NCBI RefSeq assembly: GCF_012489685.1
Contig: NC_080043.1
Span: 59,790,289-59,854,288 of the forward strand
Origin: Lotus japonicus
Taxonomy: Eukaryota > Streptophyta > Magnoliopsida > Fabales > Fabaceae
DNA length: 64,000 nt
Direction of reading: 5' to 3'
Part shown: one piece after another, positions 33,891 to 43,907 of the stretch
Position numbering within the stretch: the stretch's first letter is position 1
Layout: each line of letters starts with the position of its first letter
Position numbers and translations under genes: made by a program
Notes under the pieces: generated by a model
What the model was told of the DNA's origin: nothing
The model's input: only the letters and a program-made list of their open reading frames with translations
The model's database searches: none

Positions 33891-34706
33891 AAAACCTCTT
33901 ATGAGAAGAAGGTTCCTTCAAAAGTTATTGCTAACCCCTCAGGACCCAAGAAATTCTAGGTACCTAAAAAGTCAATTATCTCTATTGCAGACCTATTTAG
34001 CAGAATGAAGGAAACGCCAACAATGGTACCTGGACAGTGGATGCTCGCATCACATGACGGGAGAAAAGTCTATGTTCCCAAAGATCCAAACTAAAAGAAA
34101 TGGTGGATCGGTTACCTTTGGAGGAAATCAGAATGGACTCATTGTCGGAGAAGGTAATGTTGGTAAGGAACCACTTCCTGTGATTAGTAATGTTCTGTTG
34201 GTTGAAGGATTAAAACACAATCTACTTAACATAAGTCAATTATGTGATAGTGGGTTCACTGTTTCCTTTAATAAAATGAAGTGTAGTGTCACTGATATTG
34301 ATGACAAGATCATCTTTGAAGCTCAGAGACAAGGGAATCTATATAAGACGAACTTGGAAAACCTAGCAAATCAAAATGTAACGTGTCTAGTATCATCAGA
34401 GGACAATACATGGCTTTGGAATAGGAAGCTTGGGCATGCTTCCTTAAGGACCATCACTAAAATCATAAGTAATGACTTAGTACGTGGTCTGCCAAAACTA
34501 AATATCAAATTTGATGTTACATGTTCTGCTTGTGTTCAAAGCAAACAACATCGTACCTCCTGTCGTGCTAAAAACTTTGTCAGCACCAGCAAACCTCTGG
34601 ACCTGTTACATATGGATTTGTTTGGTCCTACTAGAGTAGCTAGTATTTCTGGAAGGAGATATTGTCTTGTCATAATTGATGACTACACAAGATTCTGTTG
34701 GGTATT
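33891..34706 (+). pseudogene. copia-1 protease, pre-integrase and start of integrase
   Basis: The protease motif WYLDSGCSHHMTG lies near 34021-34062, in frame with the ORF starting at 34054. The ORF continues GGSVTFGGNQNGLIVGEG, KHNLLNISQLCDSGF, then the HHCC-type region (WLWNRKLGHASLRTITKII ... CSACVQSKQH). The integrase core opens with LLHMDLFGPTRVASISGRRY and IIDDYTRFCW. It breaks off at 34706, where the solo LTR is inserted (TSD GTATT at 34702-34706). The stretch 33891-34020 has stops at 33888, 33957 and elsewhere. The first catalytic D of integrase is in the MDLFGP motif. Confidence 0.84.
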
Positions 34707-36035
34707 TGTTGGTCAATTCGCAAGTGTACGAATACCTCCGGGTTTTAAAATATCGAACCACATGGATTGTGAGTGAGAATTGTTGATTTAAGTCGAAAGT
34801 TTGCAAATTCTTAAAGCAGTAAAATTCAGAAATTGGTTTTGGTTGATTGTGACAAAGGTTTTGCAAAAGAGCAATGTTGAAAATGAAGTAGATAACAATT
34901 GATGGAAAATTGCCTTGGGTTGTTGATCATCTAATCCACTTTAGTTCACCTATCCTATGTATGTGAAACCTTGATTCAACTCTTGTTGTTAAAGCCTATG
35001 TACTTACTAGTTGATTCCTCATAAAAGTAATTCTCTCAAACTGAAAGTTAAGCCCAATTCCTTGTGTACTTAAACATTCATAAGAGGTTATTAAGCATGT
35101 ATATTCAGGCCAACAAAACCCTCCCCTCACTCTATGCCTAGAAGCAAGTATAGAAAGATCTACTTCAATTCATGTCCCTAAATCATATCAAACTTCCATT
35201 TGATTATAATCTAGTCTATAGCAAAGGTGCACCAAAGCTAAACATGCAATAAGGAATTGAAATACAAGATTGAATCAAGAACTCATGCATAGAGATAGGA
35301 TTTAACAAACTAAAATTTCATAGAATCTCTTAACCCAAAGCAAAAAGTAAACTAGACACTCATGGCTAGTGAATTCATATAGAAAATGTAAAGGAAACCT
35401 GAGAAAAAAGACAAGTTGGAAGCCTCCCTTGGCCCAAAGTTCTCCTCAGCTCTCAAACTTGATCAAAAATGAGTGAAAATGTCTAACTCCCCAAAGAAAT
35501 TGGCCTAAGCCTTATTTATACACAAAAAATACGAGGCAGGGCGCTCAGGCGCCAATTCAGAGCGCCTGAGCGCCAATTGCATGTGAAAAACATGCCTCTG
35601 GACCCTAATTGGCGCCTAGGCGCCAATTCCCAGCGCCTAGGTGCTCTAGCTCGCCTGAAAAGGACTTTTTGGCTTCTGAAACTCCTCTTTTCAATCCTCT
35701 TTAAGTTCTCCATTAATTCCATGCTTCTTGGCCTTCTTTCTCCTTCAGTTTCTGCTCTCCAAACCTAACCAACAAGCAAGGAAGATTCTAGAAGCTCAAA
35801 GAGCTCATTAGCACAAGAGGTCCTTCATAAAACAAGAGAAAATCATGCAAGTCCTAAACTTAACTTAAAATGCAAGAAAACTCCCTATAAACCTACAAAA
35901 TTACCAAAACAAAACAAAGACTCAAGAAAAGATAAAAATGCATGAGAATGCATGAAACACTACATGAGACTCAACAAAAAAACTCAAAACAAACAAAGAA
36001 ATGACCCTAAAAACACTACTAAAATAGGGTCATCA
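34707..36035 (-). mobile_element. Athila/Tat-like solo LTR inside the copia-1 integrase
   Basis: Flanked by GTATT at 34702-34706 and 36036-36040. Minus-strand ends are TGATGACCC and GACCAACA. The start resembles the TGATGACC start of the Athila LTR at 6815, and the 3' end reads GTACACTTGCGAATTGACCA, a common end in Athila/Tat LTRs. It is 1329 bp with no coding domain, hence solo. It differs in sequence from the LTR at 6815, so it is another family. It carries a cluster of GGCGCC palindromes at 35539-35645. Confidence 0.78.
35539..35645. repeat. GC-rich inverted-repeat cluster in the Athila/Tat-like solo LTR
   Basis: GGCGCTCAGGCGCC faces GCGCCTGAGCGCC across eight bases. GGCGCCTAGGCGCC and AGCGCCTAGGTGC follow after 40 bases. 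These can fold as hairpins and stand out from the AT-rich surroundings. Confidence 0.7.
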
Positions 36036-36040
36036 GTATT

Positions 36041-36935
36041 CTTCCTAACAAGTAAATATGAAACCTTTCGAGCAATCAAGATTTTCAGCAAAAGAGTTCA
36101 GAACGAAAAAGGATACTGCATGACAACCATTCGCAGTGATCAAGGAGGAGAATTTGTAAACGAAGAATTTGAAAAGTTATGTGAACAAGAAGGCATTACT
36201 CATCAATTCTTTGCTCCTAGAATCCCTAAGCAAAACGGAGTTGCTGAACGAAAGAACATGTCACTTCAAGAAATGGCAAGAACGATGCTAAGCGAAACCT
36301 CTCTACCCAAGTACTTTTGGGCTGAAGCTATTGAAACTGCATGCTACATCCAGAACAAAATTTCCATGCGACCTTTGTTAAAGAAAGCTCCTTATGAGCT
36401 TTGGCGCGGAAGACGTCCTACCGTTTTGTACTTTCATCCTTTTGGGTGCAAATGCTTCATACTCAACACTAAGGACAATGTCAGAAAATTTGACAACAAA
36501 TTTGATCAAGGTATTCTCTTTGGATACTCTACTCACTCTAAAGCGTATAGAGTTTTCAACTCTATGACGAAAGCAGTAGAGGAATCCATAAATGTCAAGT
36601 TTGAAGATCACTCAACCGAATCAATCAATCGTTTAGAAAGAGACTTCCTAAACCTTGACCTATCTGATCAAGATGATGATGGTCTCTCCAAAGAAGCTCA
36701 ACCCTCGAACATCTCACATGTAGAACAGTTCACTACTCCTCAACCAGAAGCTCAAGAACAGTCTGATCAAGTCATGACGTCAAGTGGTATCTCTCTTCCA
36801 AGGGAGTGGAAATACAAATTCGATCATCCACCAGAACAGATTATTGGAAGCATCTCAGAAAAAGTCAAGACAAGGTCGCCTTCAGAGAAGAATCCAACAG
36901 CGCATTTATCTCAGAGATTGAACCCAAAACCGTAG
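36041..36935 (+). pseudogene. copia-1 integrase, C-terminal part
   Basis: Continuation of the core after the solo LTR: IRSDQGGEFVNEEFEKLCE with the second D, then PKQNGVAERKNMSLQEMART with the E, FWAEAIETACYIQNKI, and the GCKCFILNTKDNVRKFDNKF block. The linker is acidic and glutamine-rich ([20 protein letters not shown]). The frame ends TAG 36933-36935, and the RT starts in another frame near 36860. The apparent ATG at 35952 lies in the solo LTR and is not a real start. Confidence 0.84.
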
Positions 36936-37531
36936 ATGAAGCCCTACAAGATGAAGGATGGATTCTAGCCATGCAAGAAGAACTGAATCAATTTAAAAGA
37001 AGCGAAGTCTGGACACTTGTACCCAAACCAAAAGGAAAATCAATCATTGGTACTAAGTGGGTCTTCAGAAACAAGATGGATGAAAATGGAAAAGTAACAA
37101 GGAACAAAGCAAGACTGGTAGCTCAAGGATACAATCAACAAGAAGGAATTGATTACACAGAAACCTTTGCTCCAGTGGCCAGAATTGAAGCAATTCGTAT
37201 TCTTCTAGCTTTTGCATGCCAACATTCCATTAAACTATATCAAATGGATGTCAAAAGTGTCTTTCTAAATGGAGTAATAGAAGAATAAGAAAGCTCTCTA
37301 TGGTTTAAAACAAGCGCCAAGGGCTTGGTACGATCGTTTAAGCAGTTTTCTCATGAAGAACGGTTTCTCAAGAGGAAATATTGACAACACCTTATTCAGA
37401 AAGCAACTGAAAGATGACTACACTCTTGTACAACTGTACATTGATGACATCATCTTTGGAGCCACTAGTGATAACATATGCAAGGAATTTTCAACTCTCA
37501 TGCAAAGCGAATTCGAGATGAGTATGATGGG
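36860..37531 (+). pseudogene. copia-1 reverse transcriptase with deletion
   Basis: RT motifs [74 protein letters not shown] and [16 protein letters not shown] are in one frame to TAA at 37286-37288. The QPPGFE loop is missing: the sequence jumps from VIEE to KALYGLKQAPRAWYDRL in another frame, a deletion of about 25-30 codons. The active site reads LYIDDIIFGA instead of YVDD, and a TAA follows in MSMMG-stop near 37533. This RT would be inactive. Confidence 0.85.
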
Positions 37532-37535
37532 GTAA

Positions 37536-38381
37536 CTAATATTCTTTCTTGGTCTTCAAATCAAGCAAGAGAAAGAAAAGATCTACATACACCAGACCAA
37601 ATATATAAAGGATATACTCAAGAAATACAACATGCAAAACTCAAATAAAATGAGTACTCCTATGTACCCAAACACTGTTCTAGACAAGAATGATGAAAGC
37701 TCACCGGTCGATCCAACATCGTACCGTGGAATGATAGGATCTCTCTTGTACCTTACTTCATGTAGACCTGACATTATGTTCAGTGTTTGCCTATGTGCCA
37801 GATTCCATGTAAACCCTCAACAATCTCATCTCAGTGCGGTTAAACGAATATTTAGATACCTAATAGGTCCTGCTAATGTTGGTCTGTTATATGAGAAAGG
37901 TAGTGATTTCAGGCTGAGTGGATACTGTGATGCTGACTATGCTGGAGATAGAGTTGAGCGAAAAAGCACCAGTGGAGGATGTCACTTTCTAGGAAACTGT
38001 TTAGTTTCCTGGTCTAGCAAAAGACAAAGCACCATATCCCTATCCACTGCTGAAGTTGAGTACGTAGCAGCTAGCTCTTGTTGCACTCAACTTCTCTGGG
38101 TCAAGCATCAACTTGAAGACTACAACATCCATGAAGATCACATACCTTTACTATGTGATAACACAAGTGCTATAAATATAGCGAAAAATCCAGTTCAACA
38201 CTCAAGGACAAAGCACATTGAAATATAGCATCACTTCATCAGAGATCTAGTTGGGAAAGGACATATTGATATGTCTTATGTTCATACTGAAGATCAACTT
38301 GCTGACATTTTGACAAAACCTTTACTGGAAGGCAGATTCTCTGACCTAAGAGAAAGAATCAATATGCAATATGCAAATTGA
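37536..38381 (+). pseudogene. copia-1 RT connection and RNase H
   Basis: Reads FFLGLQIKQEKEKIYIHQTK, YRGMIGSLLYLTSCRPDI and ARFHVNPQQSHLSAVKRIF. The RNase H follows with SGYCDADYAGDRVERKSTSG, SWSSKRQSTISLSTAEVEYV and LLCDNTSAINIAKNP. A stop (TAG) at 38226-38228 interrupts the part IEI-HHFIRDLVGKGHIDM; the C-terminus ends QLADILTKPLLEGRFSDLRE and a stop at 38379-38381. The ILTKPL end is the usual end of copia pol. Confidence 0.84.
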
Positions 38382-38859
38382 AGATATAGAAATGCAAGTT
38401 TGCAGGTACCGTTCGATGAACTAACTGGGTACAGTTAAAGAGTCATCTCAGAACGAACTGAGCCAACTGCATACGTGCCACATCGTACTATGAGTTTATC
38501 TTTGCTACTGTTCAGCCTTTCCTGAAAATTGACTGTCAAAAGTTCAACGTCATCATATTTGTGACATGTGCTTCAACAGTTCTTTTCTGAAAAGTCACAT
38601 CACATTCAATGCTCAACAGTTACTCAGTCAGCCTTTATCGCGTGTGCAACTCCAACTCAATTGTTTAATATTTTCTCTTTTCAAGGAAAACCGCTCTTTG
38701 CACTTCCTTCCAAAACCGTCATTCCATATTCCCAATCAACATATCTCTAAAAGATTTTGCAAACTTACTTCACGCTTTCTCATTTGCAAAATACTCTCTC
38801 TCTCCTCCAGGAAAAGCAACTTCATTTCTCTACAAATTTCTCCTCTTCTCAAAAACCTA
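38382..38859 (+). other. copia-1 spacer between pol and env-like ORF
   Basis: About 480 bp. The frame of the env-like ORF is open back to 38566, but the family-like start is the ATG at 38860 (MAGVLATASKAPSKKGG). Pyrimidine-rich stretches near 38790-38850 (CTCTCTCTCCTCC, TCTCCTCTTCTC) could serve as a polypyrimidine tract for splicing of a subgenomic RNA. Confidence 0.4.
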
Positions 38860-40167
38860 ATGGCCGGAGTTCTTGCAACCGCCTCTAAGGCCCCTTCCAA
38901 GAAAGGTGGAAAGACACCCTACACTAAGGCTGAAATGGAGATTCTGAAGAGAAGATCTGAGAAGATCAACCTACAACGTTCTGTTCAGAACCAAGAAATA
39001 GGAGTTGTGAAGACTGAAAAACTGGGTGATAACGCTTTGGTTTCACCAAGATACCTTGATATGAAGGTATTTGCTTTTGTAAAAATGGCAGGACTCACAG
39101 ACCTTCTCTATCAAGACTGGGAGACGGTGTACAATGTAGCACAACGTGAAGTCTATGTGCCTCTTGTCAAAGAATTCTATGACTGTGCTGTGGTGAAGAA
39201 TCGTGAAACCAACAGGTCAAGAGCGTACAACAAAATCATTGACGTCACTTTGCAAGACGTCGCTGAGGCTCTTGATGTGAGTCTGGATCAAGGTGAGAAA
39301 TACTCTCCCTCATGGTGGTCAAAGACAGAAGACTACCGTTGCATCTGGAAAAATCAAAAAGATCCCTTGCTAGTGGAAGTGAGCAATCTTAGAGATGAGC
39401 TCAAGTTCAACAATGCTGTGATCAGCAAAGTGGTTCTTCCCAAAGATGGTGCAAGAGGACATGTAAGCACACATGCAAGGTATGCAATTTACAAGATTGT
39501 AAAAAGGGTGAAGATAAATCCTGCTCATTTGATGTGGAATTACTTGATTAACTTCCTGGATATGGGAAAAGGATACCTTCCCTTTGGGTCCTTACTGACC
39601 GTGATTCTTGAGAAGAAAAGAATTACTGCTGAATTTATGGAAAACAAGGCTGAACAATTGGAAGAGGATATCATCTGGCCCACTCCTATCAAGCTAGGAG
39701 ATGTAAGCAAAATGAAAATCCCTTACGATGATTCAGAGGTTCCTGATGAATACCTGACAAAGAAGAAAAGAGTTGTAAGAGAGAAGGAGAAAACAGATGC
39801 AAATGTTAAAGCTGGTAAAGGAAAGGTGAAAACCTTGAAAGAACTAACGGAACAAATCAGTAAGGTTCCAAGCAAAAGAGTCGTTTCTGATGCTTTGCGA
39901 ATCGCACCGTTCTCTGAGGACGAGCCAGAACAGTCCAGGGACGTGCCCAAGGCACCTACTAAGGAACGATCCATCCGGATCATCAAAGGTGGAGTTCTTG
40001 TACAATCTGCTTCTCATCCCATCGCTTCAAGAACAAGATCTGGGCAAGGGTCTCCTGCTTGCAAGCTTGCAGAACCCAAGAAAAAGCTTAAACGTTTAAG
40101 GATCAGTTTGATGATGAATCCACTGTACAAGTTCAACAGCCCCACTACTGCAAAAGGAAGATTTTAG
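38860..40167 (+). CDS. copia-1 env-like protein, N-terminal ORF of 435 residues
   Basis: It sits where SIRE/Maximus elements have an env-like ORF and has the same order as the copia-2 ORF: a basic start (ASKAPSKKGGKTPYTKAEME), a helical domain (YLDMKVFAFVKMAGLTDLLY, QREVYVPLVKEFYDCAVV, VTLQDVAEALDVSLDQGEKY), then ARYAIYKIVKRVKINPAHLM and FLDMGKGYLPFGSLLTVILE. A lysine-rich tail (KKKRVVREKEKTD, EPKKKLKRLRISL) follows. No signal peptide or firm membrane span is seen. This is the longest intact ORF of copia-1, whereas gag and pol are broken. It ends at TAG 40165-40167; the C-terminal part goes on in other frames. The start was chosen by composition and position, not at 38566. Confidence 0.65.
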   Translation: MAGVLATASKAPSKKGGKTPYTKAEMEILKRRSEKINLQRSVQNQEIGVVKTEKLGDNALVSPRYLDMKVFAFVKMAGLTDLLYQDWETVYNVAQREVYVPLVKEFYDCAVVKNRETNRSRAYNKIIDVTLQDVAEALDVSLDQGEKYSPSWWSKTEDYRCIWKNQKDPLLVEVSNLRDELKFNNAVISKVVLPKDGARGHVSTHARYAIYKIVKRVKINPAHLMWNYLINFLDMGKGYLPFGSLLTVILEKKRITAEFMENKAEQLEEDIIWPTPIKLGDVSKMKIPYDDSEVPDEYLTKKKRVVREKEKTDANVKAGKGKVKTLKELTEQISKVPSKRVVSDALRIAPFSEDEPEQSRDVPKAPTKERSIRIIKGGVLVQSASHPIASRTRSGQGSPACKLAEPKKKLKRLRISLMMNPLYKFNSPTTAKGRF

Positions 40168-41190
40168 CAACTTAGACTCCAACTTTCCACACCACGAGGT
40201 AAACCCTGAAATCTCAAATCAAGAGTTTGTCAATTCTCTGTTTGATGATTCATATGATCCACACCACAACAACCACACCTTTCACCAAAACCACTTTCAC
40301 CCTCCTCACACCAAGAAGAATTCACTGTGAATCCCACTAATCACAGTTCACCAAAATTTTCTCATGTTCTTACTATGGATTCCTCCGATGAGGAACGCAC
40401 TGTTCAACAAACCAAGACAAAATCTCAACTGTTTAATTTCTTTCCTTTGACTCTAGCAACCCCAATTGATCAACCCTTTCAAAACACTCCACAAGCACAA
40501 ACCAATGAAAGCACCCCAAAACCACACTCAAGGCCAGGTGCAGTCTGCATCCTATCTCAGGCAAGAAAGAGGCGTCTTCAGACACTAGTGTCCTCTGCTA
40601 TTAAGCATAGGCGCACTGCATGAACAACCAAGGCGCACTTCAAGGTCTTTCAAGCAAAACTGATTAAGAAAATTGAGAAGGCTCCCAATCATTCTGTGTC
40701 TGTCTCATGGAAAAGATCCTCTAACGTTGGCTACAAATATCATTTGGAAGCAAGCAAGGTACCAGATTGGGATGAATGGCAAGTTTGTGCAACTAAAGGC
40801 TATGTTGGCACACTGTCCAACTCCCTTCTGAACAGGTTAACTGCTTTAATTGTTTTCTTGGGCAACTGGGTCTTCATTTTGCTGCCAAGGAACATTCCAG
40901 ACATCCTTATGCGTCCAGAAAAACTTCACATGGTCAAAGGAAAAGCAAAACTTCAGGAAGAAGGTGAATGTTCAGCTCCGTTGAACAATAAAACCAGAGA
41001 TGAGCAACTCATAATTCCTGATGCTGACAATACTGTTGATGATCAAGGGAATGAGCAAGAGAACATGGAGCAACCTATGGAAGATCAATTTGTTCGCAGA
41101 AGCGATTTTGAGGATCATAAGAATCAAATCAACACTCTCTTCTATGATCTGGCCTCCAAGATTGACCTGCTCCTGAATCGTTTTGGCTAA
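40168..41190 (+). pseudogene. copia-1 env-like protein, C-terminal part in broken frames
   Basis: Pieces: 40168-40326 (low-complexity histidine/proline sequence, stops), 40327-40623 (SPKFSHVLTMDSSDEERTVQ ... RPGAVCILSQARKRRLQTLV) and 40696-41190. The last ends in a probable coiled coil (VRRSDFEDHKNQINTLFYDL, KIDLLLNRFG). The copia-2 counterpart also ends in a coiled coil (RLDLIEQRLDSHEALLQSL). Stops at 40621-40623 and 41188-41190 are visible. The whole env-like protein would have been about 770 residues. Confidence 0.6.
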
Positions 41191-41575
41191 TGGCCACTCT
41201 CTACCTCTATCGTTCTATGTTATTTATCTCTGGCCTCCAAGAATATTTACACTTTAATTCTTGACCTTTGTCATATCCGTACTTAAGTTATCCTATATGC
41301 ATGTCTCTTTTGGTTAACATGTCTTTTTAATAATGCCAAAGGGGGAGAAGAGAAAGGAAAGAGAAAGGGTAGAAAAGATAATTTTTTTTCCTCTAAATCT
41401 ATTCTATAGATAACAGTTAAAACATAGATTCATTTAGTCAGGGGGAGTGGGAGTGAAGCGAATGAAATTCTTTTTGAAAACATTTCTAAACTCAAAATTC
41501 TTTGGAAACTTCACTAAACTCGGGGGGGAGGGGTTTATTATGTCAATTACCTCTTTCTATAAAATTTGTCATTAT
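41191..41575 (+). other. copia-1 spacer before the polypurine tract
   Basis: No ORF. It contains extra G-rich tracts (AAAGGGGGAGAAGAG near 41337, CAGGGGGAGTGGGAG near 41439, CGGGGGGGAGGGG near 41521), which look like repeated polypurine tracts. The homologous antisense gene of the copia-2 family is not present here. Confidence 0.6.
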
Positions 41576-41590
41576 CAAAAAGGGGGAGAT
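41576..41590 (+). promoter_or_regulatory. copia-1 polypurine tract
   Basis: CAAAAAGGGGGAGAT directly before LTR start TGTTAAGTTC. Identical to the tracts of copia-2 and copia-5 on the other strand. Confidence 0.88.
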
Positions 41591-42954
41591 TGTTAAGTTC
41601 AAACGCATCATAATGTTTTAAAAATCTTATTTTGATCATAACAATTTTATAATAGAAGTTTCATTGAATATTTAACTACTGATAACGTTCTCAATTTCAG
41701 GAGAAATTCGGACATATGTCACACGCTTCAACGTTCTATCAATTCTTAAAAAGATATCTATCTCAAAAACTAGAAGCAACTCTGTCTTTACAGAACCGTT
41801 ATGTAAGTGGTCGCGTAGTTTGAAGACTCTGACCATTTCAATGCCACGTCATCAGTCAGATATATCAAGACAAATTTTGAGCGCCAAACTTTTAGTTTGA
41901 TTTCAACCGGCTGTCTTACATTCAAATCCAATGACAACCATTTGAGTTTCATTCAAACTGAATCACATGAAGACAAGTTTGCTTTAGCAAAAGGTACGCT
42001 AACCAACGAGGAAAAGTTCAAGCTGTCAACATCAAATTGCCAAATTGTTTCTTGTCTGAAAATTATCCCAAAGTCTATCACCACCTACTAGCTGACAAAC
42101 ATCACATTTTGAGCTAAAGGATAGACTTGCTCCAGAAGTAACATTTAATGAAGCTACCAACCAAGCCTTTTGAATCAACGGCCCGATATCATTTCTCAAC
42201 GGTTGGATATTGTCTCACAACGGCTACAACACTAGCAAGCAAGTATTTAAGACATTCTTGAAGATCTGAAGGAAGAAGAATTAATTCAGAGAATACAAGC
42301 ATTCAAGCATTCATTTTCAAAACTTCTCTAACGCATTCAAAGCTCAAGCAGATATTCCCAAGTGTCAAACACAAGCCATTAAATTCTGCTCAGTGAAAGA
42401 GAAAACCTCGTACCTTAAAAGAGTCATATCTCTTTATTCTCTTTACACTCCTGTAGTAACTCTTAAGTGATCCAATAGTCATATCTGAACCCAAACACTT
42501 AGAGTTTCAGTTCTATAAAGTCTCTACCCTTGCTCTTGAAAGAAGAGAATCTTCGTAGAGTGATTTAAATCTTTGTAAGATTTTGGAGAAGTCTGGTCCA
42601 ATACTTATAGGAGGAGTCCTGCAGAATACTTGGAGAAGTCCGTGATAATACTTAGAGACGTCCTGTCTAATACTTGTATTGGAGAAGTCCTTGGTACTTG
42701 CTAGTGAAAATCTTGGTGGTGGCCAAGTACTGGACGTAGCCCAATTGTTTGGGGTGAACCAGTATAAATCTATGTGTGCTGATCGTTCTGTTCTATTTAC
42801 TGTTTTACTTCCGCTGCACTATACAGTTTGTGAAAAGTCACACTTAAACGTTTTTACCAAAGAACTAATATCCTTTTCATAAAACAAAGTTTTAAAAAGT
42901 AATTTTCAAGAACACAATTCAAACCCCCCCTTTCTTGTGTTACTTATTTGCAAC
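41591..42954 (+). repeat. copia-1 3' LTR
   Basis: Begins TGTTAAGTTC and ends GCAAC, lacking the last three bases TCA of the 5' LTR (32287-32289). It is about 1364 bp. It is the uninterrupted copy that shows the 5' LTR is split at three places. The right junction, at 42954, passes straight into a Tekay-like LTR fragment, so no target duplication can be read. Confidence 0.87.
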
Positions 42955-43836
42955 TTATCTCCGATTGCTGGGGCTTCGGCCGTAATATGTGGTATTTCTT
43001 TGTTATTGCTATTGATTGATTCACATGCTATACGTGGTAAGTGGTTAACCATAGGATGTGTTGATATATGTGCCATGTTTTGCCGCTTCTTCTTCTAGGC
43101 CGGTTGAGCCGGAGGATGAGCCTGACACTACTACTGCCATTCGCTTTAGGCCATCTGCTTCCTCCCGTGGTTATTGCGTGGTACCATTGGTCCACGTGAT
43201 GGAGGGGGATGTAATCGTTAGAGTGGTGGATGCGGAGACATGAGTGTCTTGTTCGGTGTCTCGGTTTGAGAGGAGAGAGAGCATAGATGTGGATAGCGAG
43301 TTGATCATTCTGGATTCTAACTCTGACGATGACTATGCCAAGGAGTAGGAGGAGGATTGTTGAGACACGCTTTTCGGGTGTTTAGAGTAGGAGTATGTGT
43401 TGTAGCACTGATTGTCATTTCTCATTTTGGGGCAGGGTAGGTCCCCAAGTTATAGCTTTTGGTGTGGTTCTCTTTCAGGAGGATCATATGACGTTGGTCG
43501 GGCATAGGAGGTCTTGCTGAGGCCGTTTTGGACTGACTTACTCTTTTGGAGTACTGTACTTACATACTTGTGACTCTGATTATGGTTTGTACCTATTAGC
43601 CTCCGAGCATCACTTCCAGTTACTTTCCGTACTTTCCGTCACTGGAGGTTTCTCGTGACGTTGACTTTTACTTACAAGGGGGGTTGTATATATATTGTAT
43701 ATTAGTTTATGTTCATCGCATTGGGTTGAGTCTTTATTTCGATGAGTCTTTTATTTAAAACAAAACAAAAATACCTGCTTTTATGCTTTTTTGTTTTTTA
43801 GTTACTAAAGTGACCCCCCAAAATCGGGGTGTTACA
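42955..43836 (+). repeat. Tekay-like LTR fragment D (3' part, diverged)
   Basis: Ends AAAATCGGGGTGTTACA as in the other copies, read on the plus strand. Parts match solo LTR B: GTGGTTAACCATAGGATGTGTTGATATATG near 43040, the TCACTGGAGGTTTCTCGTGACG block near 43640, and GGTAGGTCCCCAAGTTATAGC near 43440. The 5' part is missing. It keeps the tail of the LTR ORF (ELIILDSNSDDDYAKE, near 43300-43350) though diverged in bases. The five bases before it have no repeat after it. Confidence 0.75.
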
Positions 43837-43907
43837 TTGTTGTATCAGATCCAGCCTCTCCCAGTACGGTGTGGTTCGAGGACGAACCAAGCGGAAGTTG
43901 GTGGGCC
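43837..43907 (+). other. Primer-binding-like site and short internal stretch
   Basis: TTGTTGTATCAGATCC directly after the LTR end resembles the tRNA-Met site TTGGTATCAGAGCC. It may be the primer-binding site of the Tekay-like element D or of a Cassandra element whose 3' LTR starts at 43908; both families use tRNA-Met. The stretch GGTTCGAGGACGAACC is an inverted repeat. Confidence 0.5.

Larger units (their letters stand above)
7855..42954 (+). mobile_element. SIRE/Maximus-like Ty1/copia element (copia-1), heavily nested
   Basis: This is the outermost element. LTR start TGTTAAGTTC is seen at 41591 in the 3' LTR. The first 90 bp of the 5' LTR are missing from the window because Athila sits in it. 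The order is 5' LTR pieces, tRNA-Met primer site, gag, protease, integrase, RT, RNase H, an env-like ORF, polypurine tract and 3' LTR: copia order, with the extra 3' ORF that marks the SIRE/Maximus lineage. Four later insertions interrupt it: Athila, solo LTR A, the whole of copia-2, and a solo LTR inside integrase. Excluding insertions the element is roughly 10.5 kb. Gag and pol carry frameshifts, stops and one RT deletion, so it is not autonomous. Confidence 0.85.

Noticed and set aside
43837..43853. A tRNA gene around the sequence TTGTTGTATCAGATCC
   Set aside because: Only a primer-site-like match to a tRNA 3' end; no cloverleaf or A/B boxes.
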